NCBI GenBank assembly: GCA_030430165.1
Contig: JAUIGL010000022.1
Span: forward strand, 1-64,000
Source: a bacterium
GTDB lineage: Bacteria > Desulfobacterota > Binatia > HRBIN30 > CADEER01
Length of the DNA: 64,000 nt
Reading direction: 5' to 3'
This document shows, piece after piece, positions 41,994-50,478 of the stretch. Below the pieces are notes generated by a model. That model made no database searches. It had not been told where the DNA came from and saw only the letters and a list, made by a program, of their open reading frames with translations. The position numbers were made by a program, and so were the translations under genes. Position 1 is the first letter of the stretch. Every line of letters begins with the position of its first letter.

Positions 41994-43517
41994 CTACCAG
42001 TCGGTTTCGCGGTAGTCCTTGAGGAACTGTCCCCAGCGGTGCTCGCCGGTGCGGATACCGGAGAAGATCGGGTCGACGATCCGCGCCGCGCCATCGACGA
42101 TGTCGAGCGGAGGGTGAAAGCGGTGGATCTCGCGCTTGGCGGTGGCGTGGTCGATCGGGTCCTCGTCGGTCACCCAGCCGGTGTCGACCGAGTTCATGTG
42201 AATGCCGTCGGCGTGGTAGTCGATCGCCGAGGTGCGCGTCATCATGTTGAGCGACGCCTTCGCCATGTTGGTGTGGGGATGCCGATCGGTCTTGAAGATC
42301 CGGTAGAATTGCCCTTCCATCGCCGACACGTTGACGATGTGTTTGTCGCGCGTCGCCACCGCCAGCATCAGCGGCTTGAGCCGTGCGTTGAGCACGAAGG
42401 GCGCGACCGCGTTGACCAGGTGCACCTCGAGCAGCTCGATGGTCGGCACATCGGCCAGCTTCAGTCGCCAGCTGTTGACCTTGCGCAGATCGACCTGCTG
42501 CAGGTCCGCATCGAGCTGCCCCGCCGGAAACAGGTGCTGTCCCCGCTCGCGGTCTTCCGGCAACAGCTCGACCTGAGACAGCGCCGACGACGGCAGCGCA
42601 TCGCCGCCCGCACTGCTCGGGCTCGCCACCAGGGCACGCTCGCCCGCGCTCAGCTGCCCTTCCAGCGACGCTTCCGCCTGCAGCAGGTGCTCGTAGAACC
42701 CGGGCGGGCGACGCACCGTCTGGCAGGCATTGTTGATGATGAAGTCGAGGCGATCCTCGGTCCTGAGCAGCGTCTGGCAGAGCCGTTCGACGCTCGGGGT
42801 GTGGCGCAGATCGATGCCGTGGATCTCGATCCGATCCGACCACTCGGCGAAATCCGGCTCTGCCGCGTAGCGCCGCGCCGCGTCGCGCGGGAATCGGGTG
42901 GTGCACAGCACACGGCACCCGGCCCGCAACAACATGACCGAAGCCTGGTAGCCGATCTTGACCCGCGCCCCGGTGACCAGAGCGACGCGCCCGCTCAGAT
43001 CGGCGGTCTGCTGGCGCTTGGCGAAGTTGAAGTCTCCGCAGGGGATGCAGAGCTGGTCGTAGAAATGGTGCACCTCGCGAAAGCTGGCGCGACAGACGTA
43101 ACAGATGCGCTCGCCCGCCGTCTCTCCGATCGCGTCGGACGGCGCGGCGCCGCCGCCTGCTTCGGCAAAGCGTGCCTGCCGCCGCGGCGTGAGGAAGATC
43201 GGACTCTCGCGCAGCTTGCGAATCCCGGTGCGATCGAGCAGCGCCTGCTCGGCGTCGCGCTTGTCGTCGCGGTCCGACCTCTGGCGCGCCCGCGCCAGCG
43301 CCTTGCGCTCGCGCTTCTCGGGGCGCGACACCCGGCCGGCGGCGATCAGAAAGCGCTCGCGCAGCTCGCGCTCGACCCCGGCGAGCCTGCCGCGGTCCGC
43401 CACCAGAGCCTCCATCAGCTCGGCCGCGGCGCGCAGCCGCTCCTCCAGAGAGGGCTCGTCACGAGAGGGATCGGCGCGCTCGTCGAGGCGCGCCAGCGCG
43501 GGCTTTCCCCGTTTCAT
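41994..43517 (-). CDS. SDR-family protein with N-terminal zinc-ribbon extension and no canonical Tyr
   Basis: A 507-residue protein. Residues 1-130 are a charged, largely helical region. A zinc-ribbon-like set C139-x2-C142 and C157-x2-C160 follows (ICYVCRASF and LCIPCGDFNFAKR). The SDR domain begins ADLSGRVALVTGARVKIGYQ (cofactor loop 182-190) and has INNACQT (261-267). The catalytic region shows Ser398 in VNVSAMEGQF and Lys420 in HTNMAKASLN, but the position four before Lys is Thr416, not Tyr. The architecture is known from a poorly characterised SDR group also seen in eukaryotes (from memory). Its ATG overlaps the upstream SDR stop as ATGA. Confidence 0.8.
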   Translation of the reverse strand: MKRGKPALARLDERADPSRDEPSLEERLRAAAELMEALVADRGRLAGVERELRERFLIAAGRVSRPEKRERKALARARQRSDRDDKRDAEQALLDRTGIRKLRESPIFLTPRRQARFAEAGGGAAPSDAIGETAGERICYVCRASFREVHHFYDQLCIPCGDFNFAKRQQTADLSGRVALVTGARVKIGYQASVMLLRAGCRVLCTTRFPRDAARRYAAEPDFAEWSDRIEIHGIDLRHTPSVERLCQTLLRTEDRLDFIINNACQTVRRPPGFYEHLLQAEASLEGQLSAGERALVASPSSAGGDALPSSALSQVELLPEDRERGQHLFPAGQLDADLQQVDLRKVNSWRLKLADVPTIELLEVHLVNAVAPFVLNARLKPLMLAVATRDKHIVNVSAMEGQFYRIFKTDRHPHTNMAKASLNMMTRTSAIDYHADGIHMNSVDTGWVTDEDPIDHATAKREIHRFHPPLDIVDGAARIVDPIFSGIRTGEHRWGQFLKDYRETDW

Positions 43518-44263
43518 CGGGATCGCTTGGCGGAGTTTTCCAGGTGAACGATTCGACCGGCGCTGTCGGGGTCGCGAACCAACTCGACCACGGCTTCGGC
43601 CACCTGGCGCGGCTCGAGCATCTCGACGCTGTCGACGATCGCCTGCAACCACGGCGCCGGACCATCGACTCCGGTGTCGAGCATCATCTCGGTGGCGACG
43701 AGTCCGGGGCAGACACAGCTCACCCGCACCTGATGGCTGTCGGCGAGCGCGGCGCAGGATCGAGTGAAGTGGACCACGCCGGCCTTGCTGCCGGCGTAGA
43801 CCGCCTGCTGCGCCAGGGGGACCACGGCAGCCCCCGAAGCGGTGTTGACCACGGCGCCGCCGCCGCTCCGCCGCATCGGCTCGAGCGCCAGTCTGGTTCC
43901 GAGGACCACGCCGCGGAAGTTGACGTCGGCGACGGCGGCTAGTCGCTCGCACTCGACCGCTTGCCAGTCGTCCGCCCCTTCGACCACCGCGGCGTTGTTG
44001 TGCAGGATGTGCAGCGCGCCGAACCGCTCGCTGACGCCGTCGATCAGCGCGCGCAGCGATCCCAGCTCGCGCACGTCGGTCTCGACCGCGGCCGCCTCGC
44101 AGCCCGCCGCGCCGACCAACCCCGCGGTCTCGCGCGCGAGCTCGAGGCGAATGTCGGCAGCCACCACCGCCCGCGCGCCAGCTTCGGCGAGCGCGAGCGC
44201 GGCGGCGCGGCCGATGCCGCGTGCCGCCCCCGTGACGATTGCGATTTTACCTTCGATGTCCAT
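43514..44263 (-). CDS. SDR family NAD(P)-dependent oxidoreductase
   Basis: A 249-residue classical SDR: TGAARGIGRAAALALAEAGA at residues 11-30 (cofactor loop), HNNAAV (89-92) and catalytic Ser143-Tyr156-Lys160 in NTASGAAV and VYAGSK. An acidic residue after the second strand (AADIRLEL) suggests NAD rather than NADP. ATG 44263 starts at MDIEGKIAIV; the frame stays open to 44383 but that part has no fold content. Its stop overlaps the zinc-ribbon SDR gene (ATGA), so the two SDRs are translationally coupled and may act on consecutive steps or as a pair. Confidence 0.88.
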   Translation of the reverse strand: MDIEGKIAIVTGAARGIGRAAALALAEAGARAVVAADIRLELARETAGLVGAAGCEAAAVETDVRELGSLRALIDGVSERFGALHILHNNAAVVEGADDWQAVECERLAAVADVNFRGVVLGTRLALEPMRRSGGGAVVNTASGAAVVPLAQQAVYAGSKAGVVHFTRSCAALADSHQVRVSCVCPGLVATEMMLDTGVDGPAPWLQAIVDSVEMLEPRQVAEAVVELVRDPDSAGRIVHLENSAKRSR

Positions 44264-44319
44264 CCGATCGGTTCCCCGCGGCTCGTTGCCGCTGCGCGGA
44301 CGCTTAGCAAGCCCGGCGG

Positions 44320-44841
44320 TCATCCACCAACCGTGCCGTCTCCGACCGGGTCGAGTCGATAAAACTGTCCGTCGAAGCCGCACTGGGCAACCGTCCAGCT
44401 GGCGGCACAGGCGGGGCTCGGCTGATCGCGATCCTTGGCGTAGAACCGGGGCAGGATCGACCCGATCTCGGCGTCGTCGGTCACGGCAACGGCGCGCGCG
44501 ACGTACACCCGGTCGCCGAACCGCACCCGTACCCGCGAGTCATCGCGCAGGTAGCCGCGCCAGCGCGACCAGCCGTTGGCCCCACCCTCGAAATAGAGGC
44601 GCCCGTCGACCAGGTAGTAGTGCACCTTGACCGAGTACGGCCGGCTCGGGCGCACCTCGATCTCCATCAAGTCGAAGCTCGAGGCGAAAGACCAGTCGTC
44701 GACCGGCTCGGCGACCTCGACGCCCGACAGCCGACCGCCGGCGATCGGACCGAGTGGTCCGCCGCATGCGACCAGCAAGAGGGCCAAGCCGGCGCAAACC
44801 GGCCACCCGGCGCGTTGGCTACGGGGCAATCGAATCGACAC
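44320..44841 (-). CDS. Lipoprotein, possible split-barrel (PNPOx/deazaflavin-like) fold
   Basis: A 173-residue lipoprotein (signal ending ALLLVACGG; lipobox LVAC). The mature part, MEIEVRPSRPYSVKVHYYLV, then DGRLYFEGGANGWSRWRGYL and DSRVRVRFGDRVYVARAVAV, resembles the beta-barrel core of pyridoxamine-phosphate-oxidase or deazaflavin-nitroreductase families. In that barrel, the pattern of R-VRVRFG-R-Y-A is typical. Enzymatic function as an exported lipoprotein would be unusual, so this assignment is tentative. GTG 44841 overlaps the thioesterase gene end by 23 bases, implying joint expression. Confidence 0.65.
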   Translation of the reverse strand: MSIRLPRSQRAGWPVCAGLALLLVACGGPLGPIAGGRLSGVEVAEPVDDWSFASSFDLMEIEVRPSRPYSVKVHYYLVDGRLYFEGGANGWSRWRGYLRDDSRVRVRFGDRVYVARAVAVTDDAEIGSILPRFYAKDRDQPSPACAASWTVAQCGFDGQFYRLDPVGDGTVGG

Positions 44842-45424
44842 GAAAGAAGATTCCCTCGGCCTCGGCGAGGACCGTGTCCCCGTCGGTCATCGCCGCGCTG
44901 CAGAACACCTTGCGCCCTTCGACCCGGTCGACCTTGCCGCGGCACAGCAGCTGCCGGTGAGCCGGGGTCGGATTCCGGAATCGCACGGTCAGGGTTCCGG
45001 TGAGCGAGGTTCCCTCGCCGGTCGAGGCAACCACTCCGAGAACGTGGTCCAGGGTCGCCGACACGAAGCCGCCGTGCACCAGGCCGGGGTGGCCCTCGTA
45101 GGCGTGACCGAACGTCACCTGCCATTCGCCGGAAGCGCGGTCGACCTCCACCACCGGCGGCGCCAGCGGATTCGAGAAACCGACCAGCGCGTCGCCGTCC
45201 CACGAGCTCTCCTCGTCGAGCTCGACGCCGGAACGCCGCACCAACCGCCCGCGCTGGTTGCGCACCAGTCGCGGCTCCGCGGAAAATCGCTCGGCCAGAC
45301 CACCGACATTGGCGCAGACTTCGTCGAGCGCGGCTTCGTCGAGATCAGCGGTGAGAAGCTCCTTGCTGAGGGCGCGCATCGCCTCGGCGGCCCGCCGACG
45401 ACGCTCGAGATGGGAATCGGGCAT
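44819..45424 (-). CDS. PaaI-type hotdog thioesterase
   Basis: A 201-residue protein with a helical N-terminal 60 residues and a hotdog domain: VTFGHAYEGHPGLVHGGFVS (HGG motif), TLDHVLGVVAS, then LTGTLTVRFRNPTPAHRQLL. PaaI-like members hydrolyse acyl- or phenylacetyl-CoA esters. The N-terminal extension is longer than the usual ~140-residue single domain. ATG 45424 starts before the extension; the earlier start at 45466 adds basic residues without a better ribosome site. It is divergent from the methyltransferase gene and overlaps the lipoprotein gene. Confidence 0.85.
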   Translation of the reverse strand: MPDSHLERRRRAAEAMRALSKELLTADLDEAALDEVCANVGGLAERFSAEPRLVRNQRGRLVRRSGVELDEESSWDGDALVGFSNPLAPPVVEVDRASGEWQVTFGHAYEGHPGLVHGGFVSATLDHVLGVVASTGEGTSLTGTLTVRFRNPTPAHRQLLCRGKVDRVEGRKVFCSAAMTDGDTVLAEAEGIFFRVDSIAP

Positions 45425-45495
45425 GGTGTGTGTGGTCCTTTGCCGGCTGCGCTTGGCACCTTGCACGATGAACCGCGCGCCAGCTAGTAGGGGCC

Positions 45496-46251
45496 ATGCT
45501 TCACCCCGCGTTCATCGAGCTGCACGCCGGACTGCAACAGCAGGGTCCGGGTAGCCCGGCATCGACCGCGCGCGCCTTCGCCAGCGTCGGCGAGCTGCCC
45601 GCCGGCGCCCGGATCCTCGACATGGGATGCGGCACCGGCCGGCAGACGCTCGACCTCGCACGGCTCGCGCCGACGGCGCGGATCGAAGCACTCGACCTGC
45701 TCCCCGAGTTCGTCGCCGAGGTCGAGCGACGCGTCGCCCAAGACGGATTGAGCGAGCGCGTGCGCGCCAGACGGATGTCGATGGTCGATTCCAGTTTGGC
45801 CGATCCGCCGGCCGATCTGATCTGGTCTGAAGGCGCGATCTACAACGTCGGCCTCGAAGCGGGCCTGCGCGCCTGGCGGCGATTTCTCGCCCCCAACGGC
45901 GCGGTCGCCCTGACCGAGCTATCTTGGCTGAGCGACGAGCCGCCGGCCGAACCGGCGGACTTCTGGGCGAAGGCGTACCCGGGGATGGGCTCGCGTGAGA
46001 CCAACCTGGCGATGATGCAATCGCTCGGCTACGAGGTCCTCGACTGCTTCGTCCTGCCCGACGAAGATTGGCTCGAGCGCTACTACGAGCCACTCGACCG
46101 CCGCCAGGCAGAGCTCGCCGAAAAATACCGAGACGACCCGAGCGCCATCGAAGCCCTCGGAGAGCACCGCCAAGAGCTCGATCTGTTTCGCCGCTTCAGC
46201 TCCGCCTACGGCTACGTCTTCTACGTCCTCCGGGTGGATCGCCCCGCCTGA
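45496..46251 (+). CDS. Class I SAM-dependent methyltransferase
   Basis: A 251-residue methyltransferase. Motif I is ARILDMGCGTGRQTLDLARL near residues 37-56, followed by ARIEALDLLPEFV (acidic residue for the ribose) and a Trp/Ser motif IV ADLIWSEGAIYNVGL. The C-terminal half has extra helices typical of small-molecule methyltransferases. The substrate cannot be named. ATG 45496 follows AGGGGCC. It stands alone between the thioesterase and the antiporter; the 341-base gap downstream is filled by repeats. Confidence 0.87.
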   Translation: MLHPAFIELHAGLQQQGPGSPASTARAFASVGELPAGARILDMGCGTGRQTLDLARLAPTARIEALDLLPEFVAEVERRVAQDGLSERVRARRMSMVDSSLADPPADLIWSEGAIYNVGLEAGLRAWRRFLAPNGAVALTELSWLSDEPPAEPADFWAKAYPGMGSRETNLAMMQSLGYEVLDCFVLPDEDWLERYYEPLDRRQAELAEKYRDDPSAIEALGEHRQELDLFRRFSSAYGYVFYVLRVDRPA

Positions 46252-46293
46252 GGGGAATTCGGTCCGCCTGGGCCTACGAGACTGGTCATCCGA

Positions 46294-46494
46294 GGGACCC
46301 TCACCCGGCCTTCCACCTACGCTCTTCGAGCTTCGGCGGACGAGTCGGCCGACCTCTCCCACCCCCTGGCCCTCTCCCTGAGGGAGAGGGGATCACAGGC
46401 GGTGCGGCGGTCACTGGAGAAAATCGACACCCTCCGAAGGGAGAGGCATTCGAATTTCCTTCTCCCAGTGGGAGAAGGCCAGGATGAGGGTCCC
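46294..46494. repeat. Composite palindromic repeat (family D) in the 46252-46592 gap
   Basis: Outer arms GGGACCCTCA (46294-46303) and TGAGGGTCCC (46485-46494) bound about 200 bases. Inside are two hairpins, CCCTCTCCCT / AGGGAGAGGG (46370-46379 / 46381-46390) and CCTTCTCCCA / TGGGAGAAGG (46458-46467 / 46469-46478). The element GAGAAAATCGACA (46417-46429) is shared exactly with 3140-3152. No coding signal is seen between 46252 and 46592. Confidence 0.75.
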
Positions 46495-46592
46495 AACCGC
46501 GAAAGCCGTCGGCGTCGTCGAGCCCCCAGTCGAACGTCGAGATACCGCCCCCCTTCCGCTGTCGCCGCAAAACCGGTTGACTCGGTGTCCGA

Positions 46593-48206
46593 ATGCTACA
46601 CGGCGCGACCTTCGAGACCATCGTAGTGGACCTGCTGACGGTCCTGCTCGTCGGCATGGCCGCAGGGCTGGTCTCGCGCCGCCTCAGCTTTCCGATCGTC
46701 GCCGGCTACCTGCTCGCCGGCTGTCTGCTCGGGCCCGCTGGCTTCGCCGTGCTCGATCACGAGCACAACGAGATCGAAGCGCTCGCCGAGGTCGGCGTGT
46801 TTTTCATGCTGTTCGCCATCGGCCTCGAGTTTTCCCCGGGCCAGCTCGCCGCCCTCGGGCGCCGCCTGTTGATCGGCGGCGCGCTGCAGATGTCGCTGGT
46901 CGCGGCGCCGGTCGCCGCCCTCATGGCGGCGCTCGGCACCGAGCCGCGGGCCGCAATCCTCACCGGCCTGGCCGTCTCGTTCAGCTCGACCGTCCTGGTC
47001 TTTCAGACTCTGTCCGAGACCGGCCGCGCCACCAGCATCACCGGCAGGCGCGCGATCGGAATCGTGCTCTTCCAGGACGCGGCGTTGGTTCCCCTGCTGC
47101 TCGCAGTTCCCATCCTCGCGGGAACCGGCAGCGGCTCGTTGCTCGGAGAGATTCTCGACCTGACCCTGCGCTCGGCTGCGTTCATCGGCGGCATGGCGGT
47201 GCTCGGCTTCGTCGTGCCGCGCTGGCTGTTGCCGCTGGTGGCGAGCGACCGCAGCACCGCCGCGGTGGTGCTGTTCGCCCTGGTCGTGCTCGGCGGCATC
47301 ACCTGGGCGGCGCACCGGCTCGGATTGCCCGCCGTCACCGGGGCCTTCTTCGCCGGACTGGTGCTCAGCGAGAACCGCTGGACGCGCCAGATCGACGCGG
47401 TGATGCTGCCGTTCCGCGAAGCCTTCGCCGCGGTGTTCTTCGCCAGTCTCGGGTTGCTGCTCGAGCCGACCTCCTTCGCCAACGTGCCGCTGCTCCTCGG
47501 CGCCACCGCGGTAGTGGTCGCGATCAAGCTCGGCGCGGCGGTGGTCGCGCTGCGCGCCACCGACCTGGGCTGGCCGGCCAGCCTGCGCACCGGGCTCAGC
47601 CTGGCGCACGTCGGCGAGTTCTCGTTCGTGTTGTTGCTGGTCGGACTCGAGGGCGGAGTCATCACTCCCGGCATCTACGGGACCACCGCCGCGATCGCCA
47701 TCCTCACCCTGCTGACCACACCGATCCTCTTTCGCCTCGGCGGTTTCGGCGGCAGCACCGAGATCGAGTCCGAGCCCGAGCTGCCGGCGGAGCCCGACAT
47801 GCCGGGTCCGGCGATCGTCATCGGCGCCGGACCGGTCGGACGCCGCATCACCTCGGCGCTCGAGATACAGGGATACGACGTCTGCGTCGTCGACCTCAGC
47901 CCGGTCAATCTCCATCCGTTCGCCCAACAAGGGTTCCGCACCGTCGTCGGCGACGCCAGCCGCCCGCACACCCTCGCCACCGCCGGCGCGCGCAGCGCCC
48001 GCCTGGTGGTCGTCTGCGTCCCCAACGACGACGCCGCGATCGCCGTGGTACGCGGATTGCGCGCACACAACCCGGCCGCCCGGGTGTTGGTCCGCTGCCG
48101 CTACCAACAAAACGCCGAGAACCTGCAGCGCGCCGGCGCCGACGACGTCGTCAGCGAGGAGGCGCGCGTCGCCGACGCGCTGGTCGCGATGCTGCCCGGC
48201 GACTGA
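46593..48206 (+). CDS. Kef/RosB-type monovalent cation:proton antiporter with C-terminal RCK (TrkA-N) domain
   Basis: A 537-residue membrane protein. About 12 hydrophobic segments occupy residues 8-385, with GVFFMLFAIGLEFSPGQLAA and ILTGLAVSFSSTVLVFQTLS, the conserved regions of the CPA2 antiporter family. After a short acidic linker the cytoplasmic domain shows AIVIGAGPVGRRITSALEIQ (Rossmann GxGxxG near residue 410) followed by VVDLSPVNLH, an RCK NAD-binding domain. Such systems exchange K+ or Na+ for H+ under electrophile or osmotic control. ATG 46593 lacks a clear ribosome site; a downstream GTG near 46626 is possible. It is convergent with the DUF3604 gene. Confidence 0.9.
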   Translation: MLHGATFETIVVDLLTVLLVGMAAGLVSRRLSFPIVAGYLLAGCLLGPAGFAVLDHEHNEIEALAEVGVFFMLFAIGLEFSPGQLAALGRRLLIGGALQMSLVAAPVAALMAALGTEPRAAILTGLAVSFSSTVLVFQTLSETGRATSITGRRAIGIVLFQDAALVPLLLAVPILAGTGSGSLLGEILDLTLRSAAFIGGMAVLGFVVPRWLLPLVASDRSTAAVVLFALVVLGGITWAAHRLGLPAVTGAFFAGLVLSENRWTRQIDAVMLPFREAFAAVFFASLGLLLEPTSFANVPLLLGATAVVVAIKLGAAVVALRATDLGWPASLRTGLSLAHVGEFSFVLLLVGLEGGVITPGIYGTTAAIAILTLLTTPILFRLGGFGGSTEIESEPELPAEPDMPGPAIVIGAGPVGRRITSALEIQGYDVCVVDLSPVNLHPFAQQGFRTVVGDASRPHTLATAGARSARLVVVCVPNDDAAIAVVRGLRAHNPAARVLVRCRYQQNAENLQRAGADDVVSEEARVADALVAMLPGD

Positions 48207-48219
48207 GCCGCAACAGCCT

Positions 48220-50331
48220 TCAGAACCGATCGCCGCGCTCGGCCCCTGGCAGCGAAGTCAGATCCATCGGATCCGCCGACTCTTCCTCTTCCTGCGCCGC
48301 CGGATCGCCGCTCTCCGGATCGTACCAGATGGGTGAAGACCAGGCCCGCTCCTGGATCGTCTTCGCTACGTCGGGCCGCGGCACCACACCGGCGCGCAAA
48401 GCATCCCAGGTCGACCAGCGACACGTCGGGTTCTCCAGCACGCGGGCGTAGTAGAAGGCCCGCTGAGACGGGTCGAAATCGGGGTCGGTCCACACCGCCT
48501 GCAGCACCCCGCTACCGACGTCGGCGGAGATCGAGCAGTCGTCCAGGTCGACGCTGGCACCATTGTCGGGACAACGGTGCGAATCGGCATCGACCGCCGC
48601 GCCGTCCGAGCAGGCGACGTCGTAGACGCGTTCGAAGGTCTCACCGCCCGCGGCCCAGCCCTTGATCACCTGCAGCCGCTGCAGCGGCGCGCTGTTGGCG
48701 TCGCGCACCGCCTGCACCAGAAAACGCGGCGCACGTCCCCCCTGCCCGGCGAGAGTGCCGCCCATCGCCACTCCGTCGTCGTAGGCGCGGCCGATCGCAT
48801 CGGCCGAGTCGAACATCGATGAATCGAGTTCATAGCCGGCGAAGAACCGGACTGTCATTCGCGGTCCGCTGGTGGCGAAGGTCTCGCGCCGCCGGAACGC
48901 CTCGTAGATCGCTTCGCGGGTGTTCTCTTCCGCCCAGACCGCGGCGAGACCGGACGCGCCGTAGGTGATCGTCGCCGCGCTGCCCAGATAGTCGCGTCCT
49001 TCGATCTCGCGCAGCAACTCGCCGCGGGCGATCCGGGTCAGCCACTTCTGCCACCCCTGCAGCGGCACCGAGCCGCGCAGCTCGGCGGTGCTGTCGAGCA
49101 CGCCGAGCTTGCAGAAGAAGTTCGACTCGTCCTCGGAGCTGGCGCCGACGTGGGTATCGCTCGAGCCGATCAGGCCGAACTCGAAGGGATTGATCGCGCC
49201 GCGCTCGTCGAAAGCGAGCCCGCGGCGCAGTGCCTGGCGCACGTAGCTGCCGTCGGCCTGGCTCGGCAACATGCTGGCGACACGGTACGGCATGATCTCG
49301 AAATCCGCCCACTCGTCGTTGTCCGACAGCGAGGGATGGGTGTCGGAGGTCCCCTTCACCTGGGTGATCTCGACCAGCGGCTCGTTGCGCAGGCGCTGGC
49401 GCGAGTAATCGTCGTCGAACGGATCGCCGGCCCAATCGGCCAGCTTGAACATCTGCCCGTTCGAGCCGTTGGAGTTGTGCGGGATCGCCAGGCTTTCGAT
49501 CCCCTGCGCCCGCAGCCCGTCCATCCAGTCCCAGAGGTCCTCCGGATTGCGCGAGTGAAACCGCGAGAACGGCACCGCCGGCACCCGGTCGCTGTCGCGG
49601 AAGATCACGTTGCGGTGGAGGTTGCCCATGTCGTCGCTCGACGTCGTGTACTCGTAGGCGACGAAGGTCGTGAAGTGGCCCGGGTCGTTCGCCAGGTCGG
49701 CTGCCTCGATGGTGTCGCGCCAGGCCTGTTTGGTGATCTCGACCACCATCTCGGGGTCGATGGATCCGTCGAGCAGCCCGCCGAGGACACCGGGAAGAAA
49801 GGTGGCAAACGACTGGATTCGACGCTCGAAGCTGAGCAGGCCCATATTGTCCGGGTCGTTGAGATCGTTGAGCGGAACTGCCGGCGGCAATTTCGAGAAC
49901 TCGGTCGAGGTGTCGCCGGCGGCGCGCGCCAGACCGAGGAACATCGCGTGGTCGGTGACCGCGTAGAAATCGAGCGGCTCGCGCAGCTTTAGCTCGAAAC
50001 CCGCCGGATGGGGGATCGCCTCACCGCGGGCGTAGCGATAGGCGTCGTGCGGGGTGACTGTGGTACCGAAGGCGAAGGCGTCGAACGAATACACGGTGTG
50101 CACGTGCAGGTCGCCGAAGTAGGCGTTGCGAGCCGGGTTGGGCAGCGGCCGTCTCTCGAGGATCTCGTCGCCGATCTGCAGCGCTTGCTCGGGAAACTGG
50201 CGTGCCAGTGGATCGCCGCCTGCCTGGGCCACCGGGTCGGCCGGCTCCTGCGGAGAACCGCCCTCGCCAGAGCAGCCAAAGAAAACCAGACAGCACAACA
50301 GCAGACACGTCAGGATACGCAAGCACGGCAT
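48220..50331 (-). CDS. DUF3604 domain lipoprotein (PHP-like metal hydrolase)
   Basis: A 703-residue exported lipoprotein (signal RILTCLLLCCLVFFGCSGEG; lipobox FFGC). The catalytic region starts NAYFGDLHVHTVYSFDAFAF, a PHP-like HxH metal site, and continues DFYAVTDHAMFLGLARA, FVAYEYTTSSDDMGNLHRNV and GLIGSSDTHVGASSEDESNF near residue 400. DUF3604 proteins are broadly found beside sulfatases and amidohydrolases in environmental bacteria; their substrates are unproven. ATG 50331 begins at the signal peptide; the upstream frame to 50427 is non-coding in character. It is divergent from the sulfatase gene across a 147-base spacer. Confidence 0.87.
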   Translation of the reverse strand: MPCLRILTCLLLCCLVFFGCSGEGGSPQEPADPVAQAGGDPLARQFPEQALQIGDEILERRPLPNPARNAYFGDLHVHTVYSFDAFAFGTTVTPHDAYRYARGEAIPHPAGFELKLREPLDFYAVTDHAMFLGLARAAGDTSTEFSKLPPAVPLNDLNDPDNMGLLSFERRIQSFATFLPGVLGGLLDGSIDPEMVVEITKQAWRDTIEAADLANDPGHFTTFVAYEYTTSSDDMGNLHRNVIFRDSDRVPAVPFSRFHSRNPEDLWDWMDGLRAQGIESLAIPHNSNGSNGQMFKLADWAGDPFDDDYSRQRLRNEPLVEITQVKGTSDTHPSLSDNDEWADFEIMPYRVASMLPSQADGSYVRQALRRGLAFDERGAINPFEFGLIGSSDTHVGASSEDESNFFCKLGVLDSTAELRGSVPLQGWQKWLTRIARGELLREIEGRDYLGSAATITYGASGLAAVWAEENTREAIYEAFRRRETFATSGPRMTVRFFAGYELDSSMFDSADAIGRAYDDGVAMGGTLAGQGGRAPRFLVQAVRDANSAPLQRLQVIKGWAAGGETFERVYDVACSDGAAVDADSHRCPDNGASVDLDDCSISADVGSGVLQAVWTDPDFDPSQRAFYYARVLENPTCRWSTWDALRAGVVPRPDVAKTIQERAWSSPIWYDPESGDPAAQEEEESADPMDLTSLPGAERGDRF

Positions 50332-50478
50332 CGATTCAGCCCCCCAGGGACGACAAGCAACCACATTGCAGGGGCAATCGAAAGTCGCCGTCGCAAACGA
50401 CCGCCTCCCTCTACTCCAAACCGACAAACTACGAACAAACCACTGTACAAGTCAGCACCCCTGCCCTATAGAACACAT

